Origin: Citrus sinensis
Taxonomy: Eukaryota > Streptophyta > Magnoliopsida > Sapindales > Rutaceae
DNA: 64,000 nucleotides
Assembly: GCF_022201045.2 (NCBI RefSeq)
Contig: NC_068561.1
Location: forward strand, 16,556,501 to 16,620,500
Direction: 5' to 3'
The stretch's first letter is position 1; each line of letters opens with the position of its first letter. The position numbers were made by a program, and so were the translations under genes. A model generated the notes under the pieces. That model worked only from the letters and a program-made list of their open reading frames with translations, was not told where the DNA came from and did not search any database. Below are positions 36,935 through 48,296 of the stretch, one piece after another.

Positions 36935-39504
36935 ATTCTTCTCTCTTTACAAAATTCTTTCACAAAATTCCCATCAATTAACCACAAATAATATTAACTT
37001 CATAAATCTAATAACCACCCACTTGCTCAAATCCCGAAAAGCAAACTCCTCATCTCTTCATTTGAGTCGCTTTGGTTTATCAAATAAATATCTTCTTCTT
37101 TTAACTTTATTATATAATTTAAATGAAAAGAGACAGACAGTAAGAGCTACTTGGCTTTCACTTAGAGCACACGTAACAGTATCTCTCTTAGCTTGAGTTG
37201 AGTTATTACGAATACTCACAGCTGTCAGAATTACTATTGTGCCCTTCAGTTCTCCAGTTGTTAGTTGCATGAACATTTAGTGCCTCAAGCTGTGAGACTA
37301 ATAACCGTACTAAATATTTTGAGATAATAATACATGGATACCCAAAAGTTTTATACTTTCTCAAATAAGGACATTGTTTGTCGGCACTTATACTCAAAAT
37401 AATGACGAAACAACAAATTTTTTATACAAATAATGTTATATATTATTATAGATTGAATTAAAAATATGATAAAATTTTTATGATTTATTTTTATTATTTA
37501 CACTTTTAATCAATCAATCATATTTTACCACATCAATTTTTATAATATCTGTATCTTTATAATTATTCTTGTATTAAGTTTTTTTGTCATTTTGATAGAG
37601 AATAGGGGTCTATTTGATCTAAAAGATTTCAATCACGACTTTATATGATTAATGGTAGAAATATAGGGATCTAGGTGTTATTTCCTTATTCAACCAAAAA
37701 ATATTGGACGCGTGGCGCGCATGTATGATGTTCATCAAACCGTTATTTGTGGGCCGCGCATTTGGCGTTTGTTATTGAAGCTTCTAGCGCGCGACGTGTT
37801 TTGATTGGCAAATAAATGGGACCCCTAAAGAGTAAAGAGAGACCCAGCTGGGCATTTTTTGATCTTTCATTCTAATTCAAATCAAATGGGAAACCTTATT
37901 GTATAATAAATTATTATTTTGACTTGTATTATTGTTTGATTACTAGCAATACCAAAGTTTTTGATAAGATTCTTTGCCTTGGCAAGCCTCCAAGGCTCCA
38001 ATTGATTAAAAAAAAAAGGGATGATAAATGAGATTCCAAATGATGATTTTATGGCTACTCTAAGAAATTAATACGAAAGCTTATCCATTATTTGTACGGA
38101 AAATACCAATTTAATAAAAATTTAGTATGCGGTATCAATTTATTTACATTAATCTATCAATGAAAATAAGCATTTTGGAATGGGTAATGATGAAAATGAA
38201 AAAAAAAAATACAAAACAAAAACATATTCAGCATCTCAATCAAAATCTATGTACAAAGAGAGGATGGTTGATTTTTAATAGTTAGATAGGAGAATTTGGT
38301 TATATATTTGGATGAGTGAATTTCTATCCTTTAGTTGAGTAAATTAAGAAAAGTTCATCCAGTGAAAAAAAGTAAATGGGAATATCATTAGTCACCATGT
38401 GGCATATTTTCAGCATAATCTCATGAATTATGATGAATCCATGTGTGTGTTTGTTTTCTACAGATTTGGTAAATGTTTATTAAGCAAATCACTCATTAGT
38501 TTTAATCTGTGATAACTAAACAACAGCTATTATTCTAAAATGTGAATTTAAAGTTAAATAACATCACCTAACTATAAATTTAACTCTTGACTATATAAGT
38601 TTTCTAATTTCAAATCCACATTTTACACGATGTGAACGTCGGCTTTTAATAAAAAATTAAGATTATTAAATATTGACAATTGATTATATACATAGTAAAG
38701 TTCAACTCCTTTGCCAACTAAACAATATTTAAAGAGTCTAATAAAGTTGGATTAAGAAGGAATTACTCTAGCATTAGTAATGATTAGTTTTCAATTGATA
38801 ATGACTTGCCAACCTCCGATAAAGGATGCCAGAAAAGAAGTATCCACAACAATATTTGTAGAGTGAGAAGCAACAATTTGCTTGCTGGACCAATAAACCA
38901 ACTCCACCATGTATGAACAAAACTACCAAGTTATACTTTAGCACCACATACCATTTGCACTCATGGAAGCTTTTTTGCCCTTTTTTCTTTTCACATGCAT
39001 TAGTAGTAATTCCAGAATGTAAAAGATGCCAGCACAAGTGTTTGTGAAAAGAAATATAACCTTCGTATCATCATTCATGAAACAGCTTGCTTGCAGGTTA
39101 AGTCATCCTGCAACTTTTTCCTGCACAGTTGCGTATGCATGTTAGAGTTATAACTCACCTTGATATTTTACAAATGGGAATTCCTTCTTAAATTTACCCC
39201 AACTTTTTTTTTGAATTTTCTATGGTCTTTGCATCGCATAATCCCGGGTGTAGCGAGTTTCAATCAAAAGAGAATTGTAAATAGTGGACCTGTATTGATG
39301 TCACAAACTCAATTACTCCACCAATATGCTTCAGGCAAGTTGGGTGATAAACTTCAATGGTCTCTCAAAGTTGCTTTTGCCTGAGTTTCTTCATAAGCTG
39401 GTGATTTTACCTAAGTTCTTCCACATGCCACTGTAAATGTTGGTTGGTTGAGTGACTCTTTCAATTCAATCAGAAAACCTCAACTGATACAATCAAAAGT
39501 TTCA
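36935..39504. other. intergenic, AT-rich, no gene recognised
   Basis: The first few hundred bases are the upstream region of the AIRP2-type gene. The remainder has short open frames (for example 38774-39037, minus) without family resemblance. No transposon ends with clean duplications were found. Confidence 0.5.
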
Positions 39505-39506
39505 TC

Positions 39507-39651
39507 CACCATAGAGTTTCTTGTGTCTGCTGAAACAATGCTAAGACTCCAAAAATTCAGCTTCACTAAAATCAGGCCGCGGTGATTGTGCAAAGAATAA
39601 TTCTATATACACCACAGAGCATGAATTTGCAAATTCTGAGCTCACCCCACC
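39507..39651 (-). pseudogene. partial duplicate of the cis-prenyltransferase last-exon end
   Basis: About 145 bases repeat, with roughly 75-80% identity by eye, the 3' end of the neighbouring gene's last exon (39718-39865). They include decoded words GELRI, ELFFAQS and PDFSEAEFLE before a premature stop. The copy is offset by about 210 bases, so it arose by local tandem duplication. It has no splice site or other exons. Confidence 0.75.
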
Positions 39652-39710
39652 GCTCCCAACGACGTAGATGAGTGTTAGGGTATCAGAAAAGTTTGATTTG
39701 AAGTCTTGTT

Positions 39711-41344
39711 TCATTTACCATAGTGCCTGCACCTCTGCTGGAAGGATTTCAGTGCCTCTAAAAATTCTGCTTCTCCAAAATCAGGCCACAGTGATTGTGA
39801 AAAGAATAATTCTGTGTATGCTAACTGCCATAACATGAAATTGCTAATTCTGAGCTCACCACTGGTCCGTATAAGTAAATCAGGGTAAGGAAATTCAGTA
39901 CAGTTTGTCTCTAACTCCTGTTCAATTAGAGATTCACTGACGTCATTGGGTTCAATAAGACCGTCCTTTACCTTCATCGCTATCCTTTGGCAAGCTTGAA
40001 CAAGGTCATACTGCCCACTATAGCTCACTGCCACAATCAACTGGAATCGGGTATTGTTCTTGGTGGTCTCCACAACATTGATTACCAACTCTTCTAGGCA
40101 CTTCGGCAGCTTAGAAGTATCCCCAATTACAGATATTCGGATTCTCTCCCTGGCATAAGCAAACAGAACAAATGCATTTATGTTTTTTCACCACAAGCTT
40201 CTAAGAAGCCATTAACAATTCAAAATAGAAGACAGCTTCATCAAGAAAACTTTTTAAGGAGTATTACTGAAATGTTCACTGCATTATTTTATGTTTGCAG
40301 TAAAAAAACATGAAATAGACAAACAGGATAACAACAAATTTTGGAACTAGGAAATGTAAAAGCATCATATTCCCAGAACATGCCACAACCCCAGCTAAAA
40401 AGCTGCTCCCCACTAGCAACCAAGTGATTGCCATCATGATACACACGACAAAATCTGTGGTTTCAGAGAGTTTGCATAAGATTTCTAGTCGCAAAGAATG
40501 TCATCAGGGGGGAAAACTTCAAATCCTTCAACAAGCTCCGAGCAAAACAGTCTAAAATATACCCTGAGTATCTACTTTCCTCACAGATTTATACAATACC
40601 CTCATGAAAACAGCAACCTTTTAACATCCAATTCAACATTTAATTTCAAATTTTCCACCACATTTCAATATTTTAGTAAAAGCAAAAAGTTAGATATATC
40701 CTTTAATTGATTTTACAAACTGTACCTTATAAAGCTTTCCGTTTCCTCCTTAACTCCAGTCTCTAACAAACTCATTAAAAACTCAACCTCGACCTGCAGC
40801 ACAGACCAACTCAACATCGAATATGGAAAAACAAAGATAATGAAAAATAAATAAAAATAAAATTAAAAATATTGACCTCGGGTCGAAACCAATTATCACT
40901 AGAGAAAGCAAAAACGGTTAGAACTCGAATTCCCCATTTGCAGCAGAGCTCAACGAGGGTTTTTAGAGACTTGACACCAGCTTCGTAGCCTGACCTCACA
41001 GGCAAGCCCCTCAAGTGGGCCCATCTTCTGTTGCCGTCCATTATAACCGCCACGTGTCTCGGCATGGGCTCTCTCTGTAGCCCCTCAGCCAGCGCCGGAG
41101 CATCACTAGTGAACTTCACTTCTCGTTCTTCTTCTTCTTCTTCTTCAGCAGGGAAAAGCAAGTATCGGCGATGCTGGGTAGTGGCGGCACAGGCAGAGCC
41201 GGGGCGTTTCCTTATAGAGAGGAGTTCGGAAGGACACACGTGCGAAGCCAGCTTGAACCTTTGGTTTTGCACGTGCGGGATTGGAGAGAGTGTTGTTGCA
41301 GTGTTAGGTTTGATGAGCAGTTGCGGTGAGAGAGAGGAAATCAT
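39711..41344 (-). CDS. cis-prenyltransferase (polyprenyl / dehydrodolichyl diphosphate synthase family), probably plastidial
   Basis: The three-exon model is 41344-40877, 40793-40726 and 40149-39711, giving 324 residues. The catalytic core starts HVAVIMDGNRRWAH (MDGNRRWA at about 102-109, with the catalytic Asp). FSSDNWFRP is at about 147-154, and RTSGELRISNFMLWQ from about 273, with WPDF near the end. These are the conserved regions of Z-type chain-elongating prenyltransferases, which add isopentenyl diphosphate in cis. The Ser/Thr/Pro-rich, acid-poor N-terminus (before a Glu run at 67-73) looks like a plastid transit peptide, so the product is more likely a plastid polyprenol or short cis-prenyl chain than ER dolichol. 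Chain length cannot be told. The intron-1 donor GTCAAT is weak but keeps the frame. Confidence 0.92.
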
Positions 41345-41991
41345 CGTTAGGGTTTATGCCGTTGAGACTGCGTGAGCTGTCGAGTATTGATTGATTGCCC
41401 TTTTCAACTGTTCAGTGGAGCATTTTGATTTTGCCGCCAGAAAGGGTTTCCGGAATTCGGGCGGTCGAAAACGTTGTCGTCTTCTTTGGTAAGACTTCAG
41501 AATTGAATTTTTATTGTCAGCATCAAGTGAAATTTATGAAAATAGCCAAAACTTGAGGGGCACTTATAAAATTTAGCCAACTTTAGCTTTCTTTGTTTAT
41601 TTTATAGCCAAAAACACCAAAATGACTTAAAAATTCCTCCCGAAACCCACTTCATTTCCAAATTGACATCTCTTGTCATCTATTAATCAAGTCAAATATT
41701 ATTATAACACTTAAAAAAAAAATGGAGATGATTAATAAGAACCCGGAGGAGTAAAGAAAATACTTAATATTTGATATGAAGCACCCAATACGATTTAAGT
41801 AATGAGTGCTCAATAGCATGTCAAACAACTTCATTGTTTAGAAATTGGGATGAAACCGGGCTAGTAAAAATTGATGCCTCTTCTCAAATCTCAAATAAAG
41901 GATGCAGCAACATCTGTGCGGTTAGTACATTTGTTGGGCGGAAGAAGATTGGCATGATGCTAATCTGAACATCGGATGAGTGGCTTTTCGA
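41345..41991. other. intergenic between cis-prenyltransferase and RUS5
   Basis: The 0.65-kb spacer combines the promoter side of the cis-prenyltransferase and the 3' side of RUS5. No gene is seen. Confidence 0.55.
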
Positions 41992-44900
41992 TCACTGAAG
42001 AGGACCCACTTCATCGATGGAGATTTCCTTAGGGACCTTCAGATTTAATTGATGGGTATTCCATCCAGCTCCTTTCAACTGTTGGATGAAATCATCAAAC
42101 CTATCTTCCATCACCAAAAGGCTATGCGAAAGCCAGTCAGAGAGATTATCGAAGCTCTCCCGGTTCTCATGTAGCCAATAAACCTGCCACACGCTTCGCA
42201 ATACTGACAAACTTGTAGCTCCTACCTGCAAGGAAATTTGAAATTTGGCCAAGTTCTTGTCATTCATATCCTCACACACAATTTTCTGAGTGCATACCTT
42301 GAATGATACAAATACTTCAAAGTCCCCAGCGCTTTGGTTCACCATGAGAATATATTTTTCCTTTGCATATATTCTAATAAGTTTCTTCACCTTGCGAAAA
42401 GGAAAAAAAATGTGAAAATAGAACGGATAGTTCGTATTATAATAAAATTTGAAGAGATTAATTGGTAATAGACATAGTGGTGCTCTAAGTGAGGAAATAC
42501 CTTGAAAACAGATGTATCCCCTCCAACCATATCCTCTAAAGGCACACCAAAAATAATTCGCGGTTTCATGAATTTTTCCCAAGTTAAAATATTTTCTTCT
42601 TTATTGCAATCAACACATCCTGAGACAAGCAACCCAAGAAAATTTGAATGTTGTCACAATATAAAATTATTTATAAATGCCAGGATTAAGAGAATATCAA
42701 TTTCACCTGGAACACTGGTGTACAGAACATGTGATTTTACCAGTATACGAGCACGCTTGAGATTTATCTGTCAGATGATTAAAAACACAAAGAATGATCC
42801 ACCAAGAAATAAAACAACTACAACTTGTTTCGCCATAATATTATTACGTAGTAAAACATCAAAAATTCAGTTCTGCCTACCCTCCCCAGAAAATGGTTCT
42901 CCAACTTAGGCATTTCTAGAAAAGGGAACTATAGAGTACTCTTACTGTGTTAAATTGTAGAACCGAAAGCGACTGATAACGTAACCAAAGGTGCACTAGC
43001 CGGATGCTTAACCATGTCAATGACAAGACTGGGTATAATCTTACAAGGCCAGGTGTATCCTGCATTGATGATTCTAATTTTCAAGTTTCATACATAAAGT
43101 GAAAAGCATGTTAGTTGCCATTAATTGGAATGAAGTAAAAGAAAACAGGAAAACTATCTTTGAGTGTCTGTGAAACATACCAGGATCAATATGCCCAATG
43201 CCAGACCAAACAACTGGGCAGATACTTCCCAAACTTCCTCCTGAAATATTTGACCAATAGGTCATGAGAAAAGCATTCTCTTCCACAAACAAGTTCATAC
43301 ATTGTGTTCAGACAAGGTAAATAATTTCATTCAAGATAATTAGCTGAGTATATATTTTTCTCAAATTATGTGCATTATCCAGCATTGACATAAACCAACG
43401 AATGAAAACTTGAAAAACTTGCGAAATACAAGATAAGGCTTAAATTTCTTACAAGAATCCTTAACCATATCGAAACTAAAATTAATTGAATCATATAGAA
43501 TAAGCTGATGAACAATCTCCACATTTTGTGGTAAGTCAAAGACATATTGCAGAACATGAAATCCTGTTAATTCCATCTTCCTGATCAAACATTTACAATA
43601 TGCTCACCCAGAGTAATAAATGAGGATGAAAAAAGGTTCATAAAATAAAATTAAAAAAAAAAAAAGCTTACAGGAGATACATGAAAAAAAAATTTACCTT
43701 TGCTGCTACCTCTAGAATGAAAAAAAGGTTCATTAACTAAAATTTGAAAAAAAAAAAAGCACATAGTAGATGCATGAAAAAAATTACCTTTGCTGCTACC
43801 TCTCCTAGATTTCCTGAGATTGCAAAATGGTTTTGTATCACGCGGAATGAAGGATCTTTTAGTCCTCTTGCCACAGCCTGGTTAAATTGGCAACCTTGAG
43901 AAATTTAGTACAATTTTCAAATACAAAAATTTGGAAACTGAAGTCCTCATTTTCCCTGCTAAGACAGGATATAAGTGAGGACCAACATCCAAATATTCTC
44001 CCTGCTGATAATTTCCCAATTTCTCTTTCTATCCCTTCAATTCTCCTAACATTTTTCTTTGATGTGTATATGTTACTCGCTAAAAAATTGGTTTTTAATT
44101 ATGAGCAGGAAGTGATACAATATTACATAAGTATATAATAGCGGTGTTGTAACAATATGGATGACACAAGCAAAGGCTCTTACAAGCAGAATACCTTGGA
44201 AAGATTCCCAAGAGATGCTAATGGCAGAAAATAGGCAGGATATACTTGGGTAGCAAGATCAAAGATGCTGCATGACGGATTAGATACTTGATGAATTCCA
44301 TTTCTAATCAGTTAAACTAAGTTTAAGCCACAAGCTTGTTGGACAGACCTTCCAGCGCTGCCAATGAAGTCTGCATACATGCGCCACTGTTTTGGATCAT
44401 CATCAAAAAGATTCCCAAAGCGCCCACCTGCAAAGATAGGAAGAGTAAGTAAAAATATTCGGCACAAAACTTTTTCTTCTCTTTAGCTCCTTTGATGATT
44501 GCCAGACCAATGAATAAGCGGCCAACAGCTCCAATGCCATCCTTTGATATCCATCTGCAGAACAATCACAAAACTTTCAGATTAATCCAATGTAAGACTA
44601 GATATTCAACAAATTGATAGACTTTGAGCTCATGAAGACGGAAATTTACTTGATGGCAGCAGCAGAAGCAGCCGCAGTTGTGCCAGAGAAAGAATCAATA
44701 CCCACAGCCTGATGCACAAAAATTGGTAAATTTTTGGTCTGAAGTATCAGCAAACAAAGTTCATAGAAGGACAGATTGCATCATGAATTTATGACAGGTG
44801 TTACCATAAGTTGCAGAGCAAAATGAGTTTAATTTTTCGTTTTTTATTTTTCTTACTAACATATACAGCTCCTTAATACACACAGCATGAGAGAACAGAA

Positions 44901-47739
44901 TCAGTTACCGAAAGTTCAAAGTAGACTCTTCCAACAAATTATACATTCCTTCAAGAAAAAATCATAATCAATTTATAATAACATAAGTAAAATAAGATCT
45001 TCTACAACCTAAATTATCAGGTTAACAGATAAAATTCACAGTTTATAATATCTTGATTCTTAATCCATATGTCAAACCAGAGTCATTGGCCTGAGTTAAA
45101 TCAACATGCCTTTAGGAGACTTGATGTGACTATTGCGTGACAGATCCATCCAGTAACATTTGTAGGGAATTGTAGCAACATGTACCCCAAATAATCATCT
45201 GAAACCGATCCTGCATCAAAAGGGCAAGCATTGGAAAGTAGAACTACACAAAGCTAAATAAACCATGTCAGGACTGCTATCCAATGCTATTGTCTTGTCA
45301 ATCACATCCTTCTATTCACTATGCTGCTACAACTTGGTCTCTTCTCTCGTTCTAACTTCAGTTCAAACCTATGAAAAGACATTAATACTGTTCATTTTAT
45401 TAAATAGCAATAATACTACTCTTCTCAAGTGATATCCAATAGATTCCATTCCCATTTTTATGCATGCATTCAAGTTGAATTCACGGATGCCGCTGAATTG
45501 AAATTGAATATTTAAGAAGCTCAAGTCAGTTATAGTATTTTTTTGAAATATGCTTCTGAGAACTATGAGTCTCTTATGCTTTGTATAACTTGCCAGTTAA
45601 TCTTGGAGCCTTTTGGAGGACTAGCGAGTGATGCTCTGAGCTTTTGGAGGAGTTGCTAATAGACCATTAGGCTCTTGAGAAAATGAATTTGTGTATCTGA
45701 GACTTTAAAGTTATCAAGCTTGAAGTAAAGATAATCCTTTCCCTGAGACTCTCTATTTATACTCATTGAGAGTACTATGCCACCCTTTTTCAGACTTGAT
45801 TATGTCTATCCATCTCGCATTGCAGAAGCTGGAATAGTACTCCCACAAGATAGCTTTGAAAAACAATCATTCCCCTACTCATTGAGCAGATACATTTCAC
45901 TTGGAGTTTTTGTGCCACCCCTTCATTGGACGCTGTGTGAGGTGAATCTAGTTTGGAAATTCACTTGGACTGAGCAAGGGGAGGAACAATTTTTTCTCTT
46001 GTTGGGTTGAATACTTGATCTTAACTGCCTATAAGCCTATTCGGAGAGTGGGTGGCATTTTATAAAAATAATATTTTCTTGAACACCCAGTGTCTCATTT
46101 GATGGGCTTTAAGTTTGCATTAATTTGGGTATAATAATTGCCCCCTAAGTTTCTCTCACTAAATTATATTTGGATAGGAACTTATTTTTATATTATCAAT
46201 AGTCATTTATCACTTCTGTTACCCAGTATTGTTCATAGTCTGATAACCGTGGGTGCCTTTAACTCATCCATTTAAGGAGCAACTGTTATACCCAAAAATA
46301 ATACTAAGCCCAAAAGCAATAAATCCAATACTATAACTCATCCATTTTTCTTAAAATTCATCAAATGAGATGTAAGGTATTCGAGAAAATATTATTTTTA
46401 TAAAATGCTATCCATCCACTTGATACATATGGTTTATAGGCAGTATGAGGAATCACTTAGTCTAAATAGATTTCTAAACTATATTCATCTCACATAGCTT
46501 CCAGTGAACAGATGATACGTGGACTCTAGGTGAAATGCATTTGTTCAATGAGTAGGGGAATAATTATTTTTTGTCACCCTCTTGTGGGATTACTGTTCGA
46601 ACTTCTGTAATGTGAGATGGATACAGAGAGCAACTTGGCAAAGCGATGAGAGCATCTTAAAAGGTGCGGCCACAGTACCCTCTCAATGAGTATAAATAGA
46701 GGGTCTCAGGTAAAGGATTCTCAAGCTAAAACAAACACTTCTCTCCGTATCAAGTTTGATAACTCTAAAGTTTTAATACACAAAATTCATTTTCCCAAAG
46801 TTTAATGGCCCACTAATGAGTCCTTCAAAAGCTCAAAGTTTTACTTGCAAGTACTCCAAAAGATTCCAAGACAACCTACGAGTTATCAAAAGCATAAGAG
46901 ACTCTCTTAAGAGTTCACTATCATAGATAGATTCCATCTCATGGCATATCATTTGAGACGTGTAGCATCGTCTTGAAAATCAGGAAATTATGTTCAAATA
47001 CACTAATAAAAGAGGAGCCCGTGGAATAAGAAATAAAAGTTCAAAAGCCAATACTAGTCACCTGGGAAGCCTGCAGGTAAAAGGAAATCCTTGACAACAC
47101 TGGGGAGCCACGATAAATTTGTGTCAGAAAATTGTGACCCTTGTAACCTAGTATCTGTGGTGGGATCATGGTCGGCATCAAAAGTTTGTACTTGCCACTC
47201 ATCATCTAATATGAACCTGCTTATAAACACATCATCAAGAGATAAATCTCACAGCCAATCCCAGCTCAGTCAAACAACTTCCTAAAACCTAAGCAAATAT
47301 GCAACCTGATTTACTAAACTTCCGGTGATTTATAACCATTTAATCCAGGCACTTACAATATTTACGTAAACGAACTGATTATGTGTAATTACGATAATTA
47401 ATAAGGGGATGAGTCAAGTCAAGTCAAGTAGCGACCTCCTAGCAGTGCCATTGCCATATCTCTCCACCAAAACCACGTGCTGCTGGCTTTGAGCTCTGTA
47501 ACAATCACACAAATAAAATCCACCAATTGGGAATTTAGTAACAGCTATCATCAGGGCAAGCAGGTGGCGGGCTGGGAAGGAAGCTGTTACCTTCCGTTGC
47601 CGGCCTCGTCTTCTTCTTCTGAAAGATTCGATTGAGTGAAAGCACATCGAATTTGAAGACAGCGTGCTCTGTTTCCAGCTTTCTTTCTTGAAGACTCGAT
47701 AGCACGTGTAGGCACTGAGAACTGCAGAGCGCACGACAT
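41992..47739 (-). CDS. RUS5: ROOT UVB SENSITIVE family protein (DUF647), RUS5-like
   Basis: The fifteen-exon model is 47739-47591, 47495-47436, 47216-47062, 45210-45110, 44708-44650, 44554-44508, 44427-44349, 44267-44195, 43877-43788, 43240-43181, 43059-42946, 42767-42707, 42619-42501, 42390-42298 and 42225-41992. It gives 497 residues with every phase agreeing. The basic, Ser-rich N-terminus suggests plastid import. The DUF647 core begins near LLPAGFPGSVSDDYLGYML and includes GGRFGNLFDDDPKQWRMYAD, DPSFRVIQNHFAISGN and HLWLRYQSLSVLQFNT; a conserved C-terminal domain ends in the exon starting at 42225. The family acts in UV-B/light and auxin-related responses; the molecular activity is unknown. 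Intron 4 probably uses a GC donor. A start 33 bases upstream (47772) is also in frame. Intron 3 hosts a large inverted repeat. Confidence 0.93.
43622..43805. repeat. roughly 90-bp tandem duplication spanning the RUS5 exon-9 donor
   Basis: The stretch at about 43622-43712 repeats 43713-43805, including the last bases of exon 9 and its donor. In minus-strand reading AGAGGTAGCAGCAAAGGTAA-type sequence occurs twice. The upstream copy (ending at 43788) fits the model. Confidence 0.75.
45423..46960. repeat. roughly 1.5-kb imperfect inverted repeat in RUS5 intron 3
   Basis: The left arm (about 45423-46150) and the right arm (about 46270-46960) are inverse copies with many substitutions. Matched words are CTCTATTTATACTCATTGAGAG against CTCAATGAGTATAAATAGAG, ATTCCCCTACTCATTGA against CAATGAGTAGGGGAAT, and a shared AAAATATTATTTTTATAAAATGC. 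Each arm has a TATAAATAG box directed outward. Near the centre each arm shows a purine stretch followed by a TTATACCCAAA-type start, like a polypurine tract followed by an LTR. It could be two head-to-head LTR remnants or a foldback/long-TIR element. Confidence 0.7.
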
Positions 47740-48296
47740 TTTTTTGCAACTTACCAATGTTTTTGGATACAAGCCAAATGAGATCTGAACTTCATATTTA
47801 TTTATTAGACGGTTATGTTCGTTGATTTTTGTAACATCAACCGGTGATGCCCCGGGTCAAAAACCACGTCGTTTTTTATTATTTTTAAAATGAATGCTTA
47901 ATGAGCCACGGGCTTTGAGATAGGCCGGATCCGACGGTCTTTACATTAGTGGGCTTGTTTGGCATTTGATTTATTCAGAAATATTCGAAATTACTTGGAA
48001 CAAATTGGAAAAAAATACAATAGTATTAGCACAAAAATATATCTTTACATAAAATACAACTCCTAGACAAGGAACTAAAAGGGAGATAATATTTGACATG
48101 TTTAACATGCCTTTGGCCGTACTAATCCTTCTAGAGATAATTGGTATCGGCAAAATTGTGGGACCTGACCGGCAGAAACATTGTCTACATCAGCATAATT
48201 TGCTTTTCAAATACAGATTGAGATTATCTAGGCTATTCGGACAGGATCTCCATCAGAAAATAAGCAGTTCATACGTAGCGATGTGAAGAATCAGGA
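47740..48296. other. RUS5 promoter side and TAAC 3' region
   Basis: About 560 bases lie between the RUS5 start and the TAAC stop, holding the RUS5 upstream region and the TAAC 3' untranslated region. No extra gene is seen. Confidence 0.55.

Noticed and set aside
47414-47749. 111-codon frame as an independent small protein
   Set aside because: It is a mixture of RUS5 exon 1, intron 1 and exon 2 read through; the spliced model recovers the family's reading frame.
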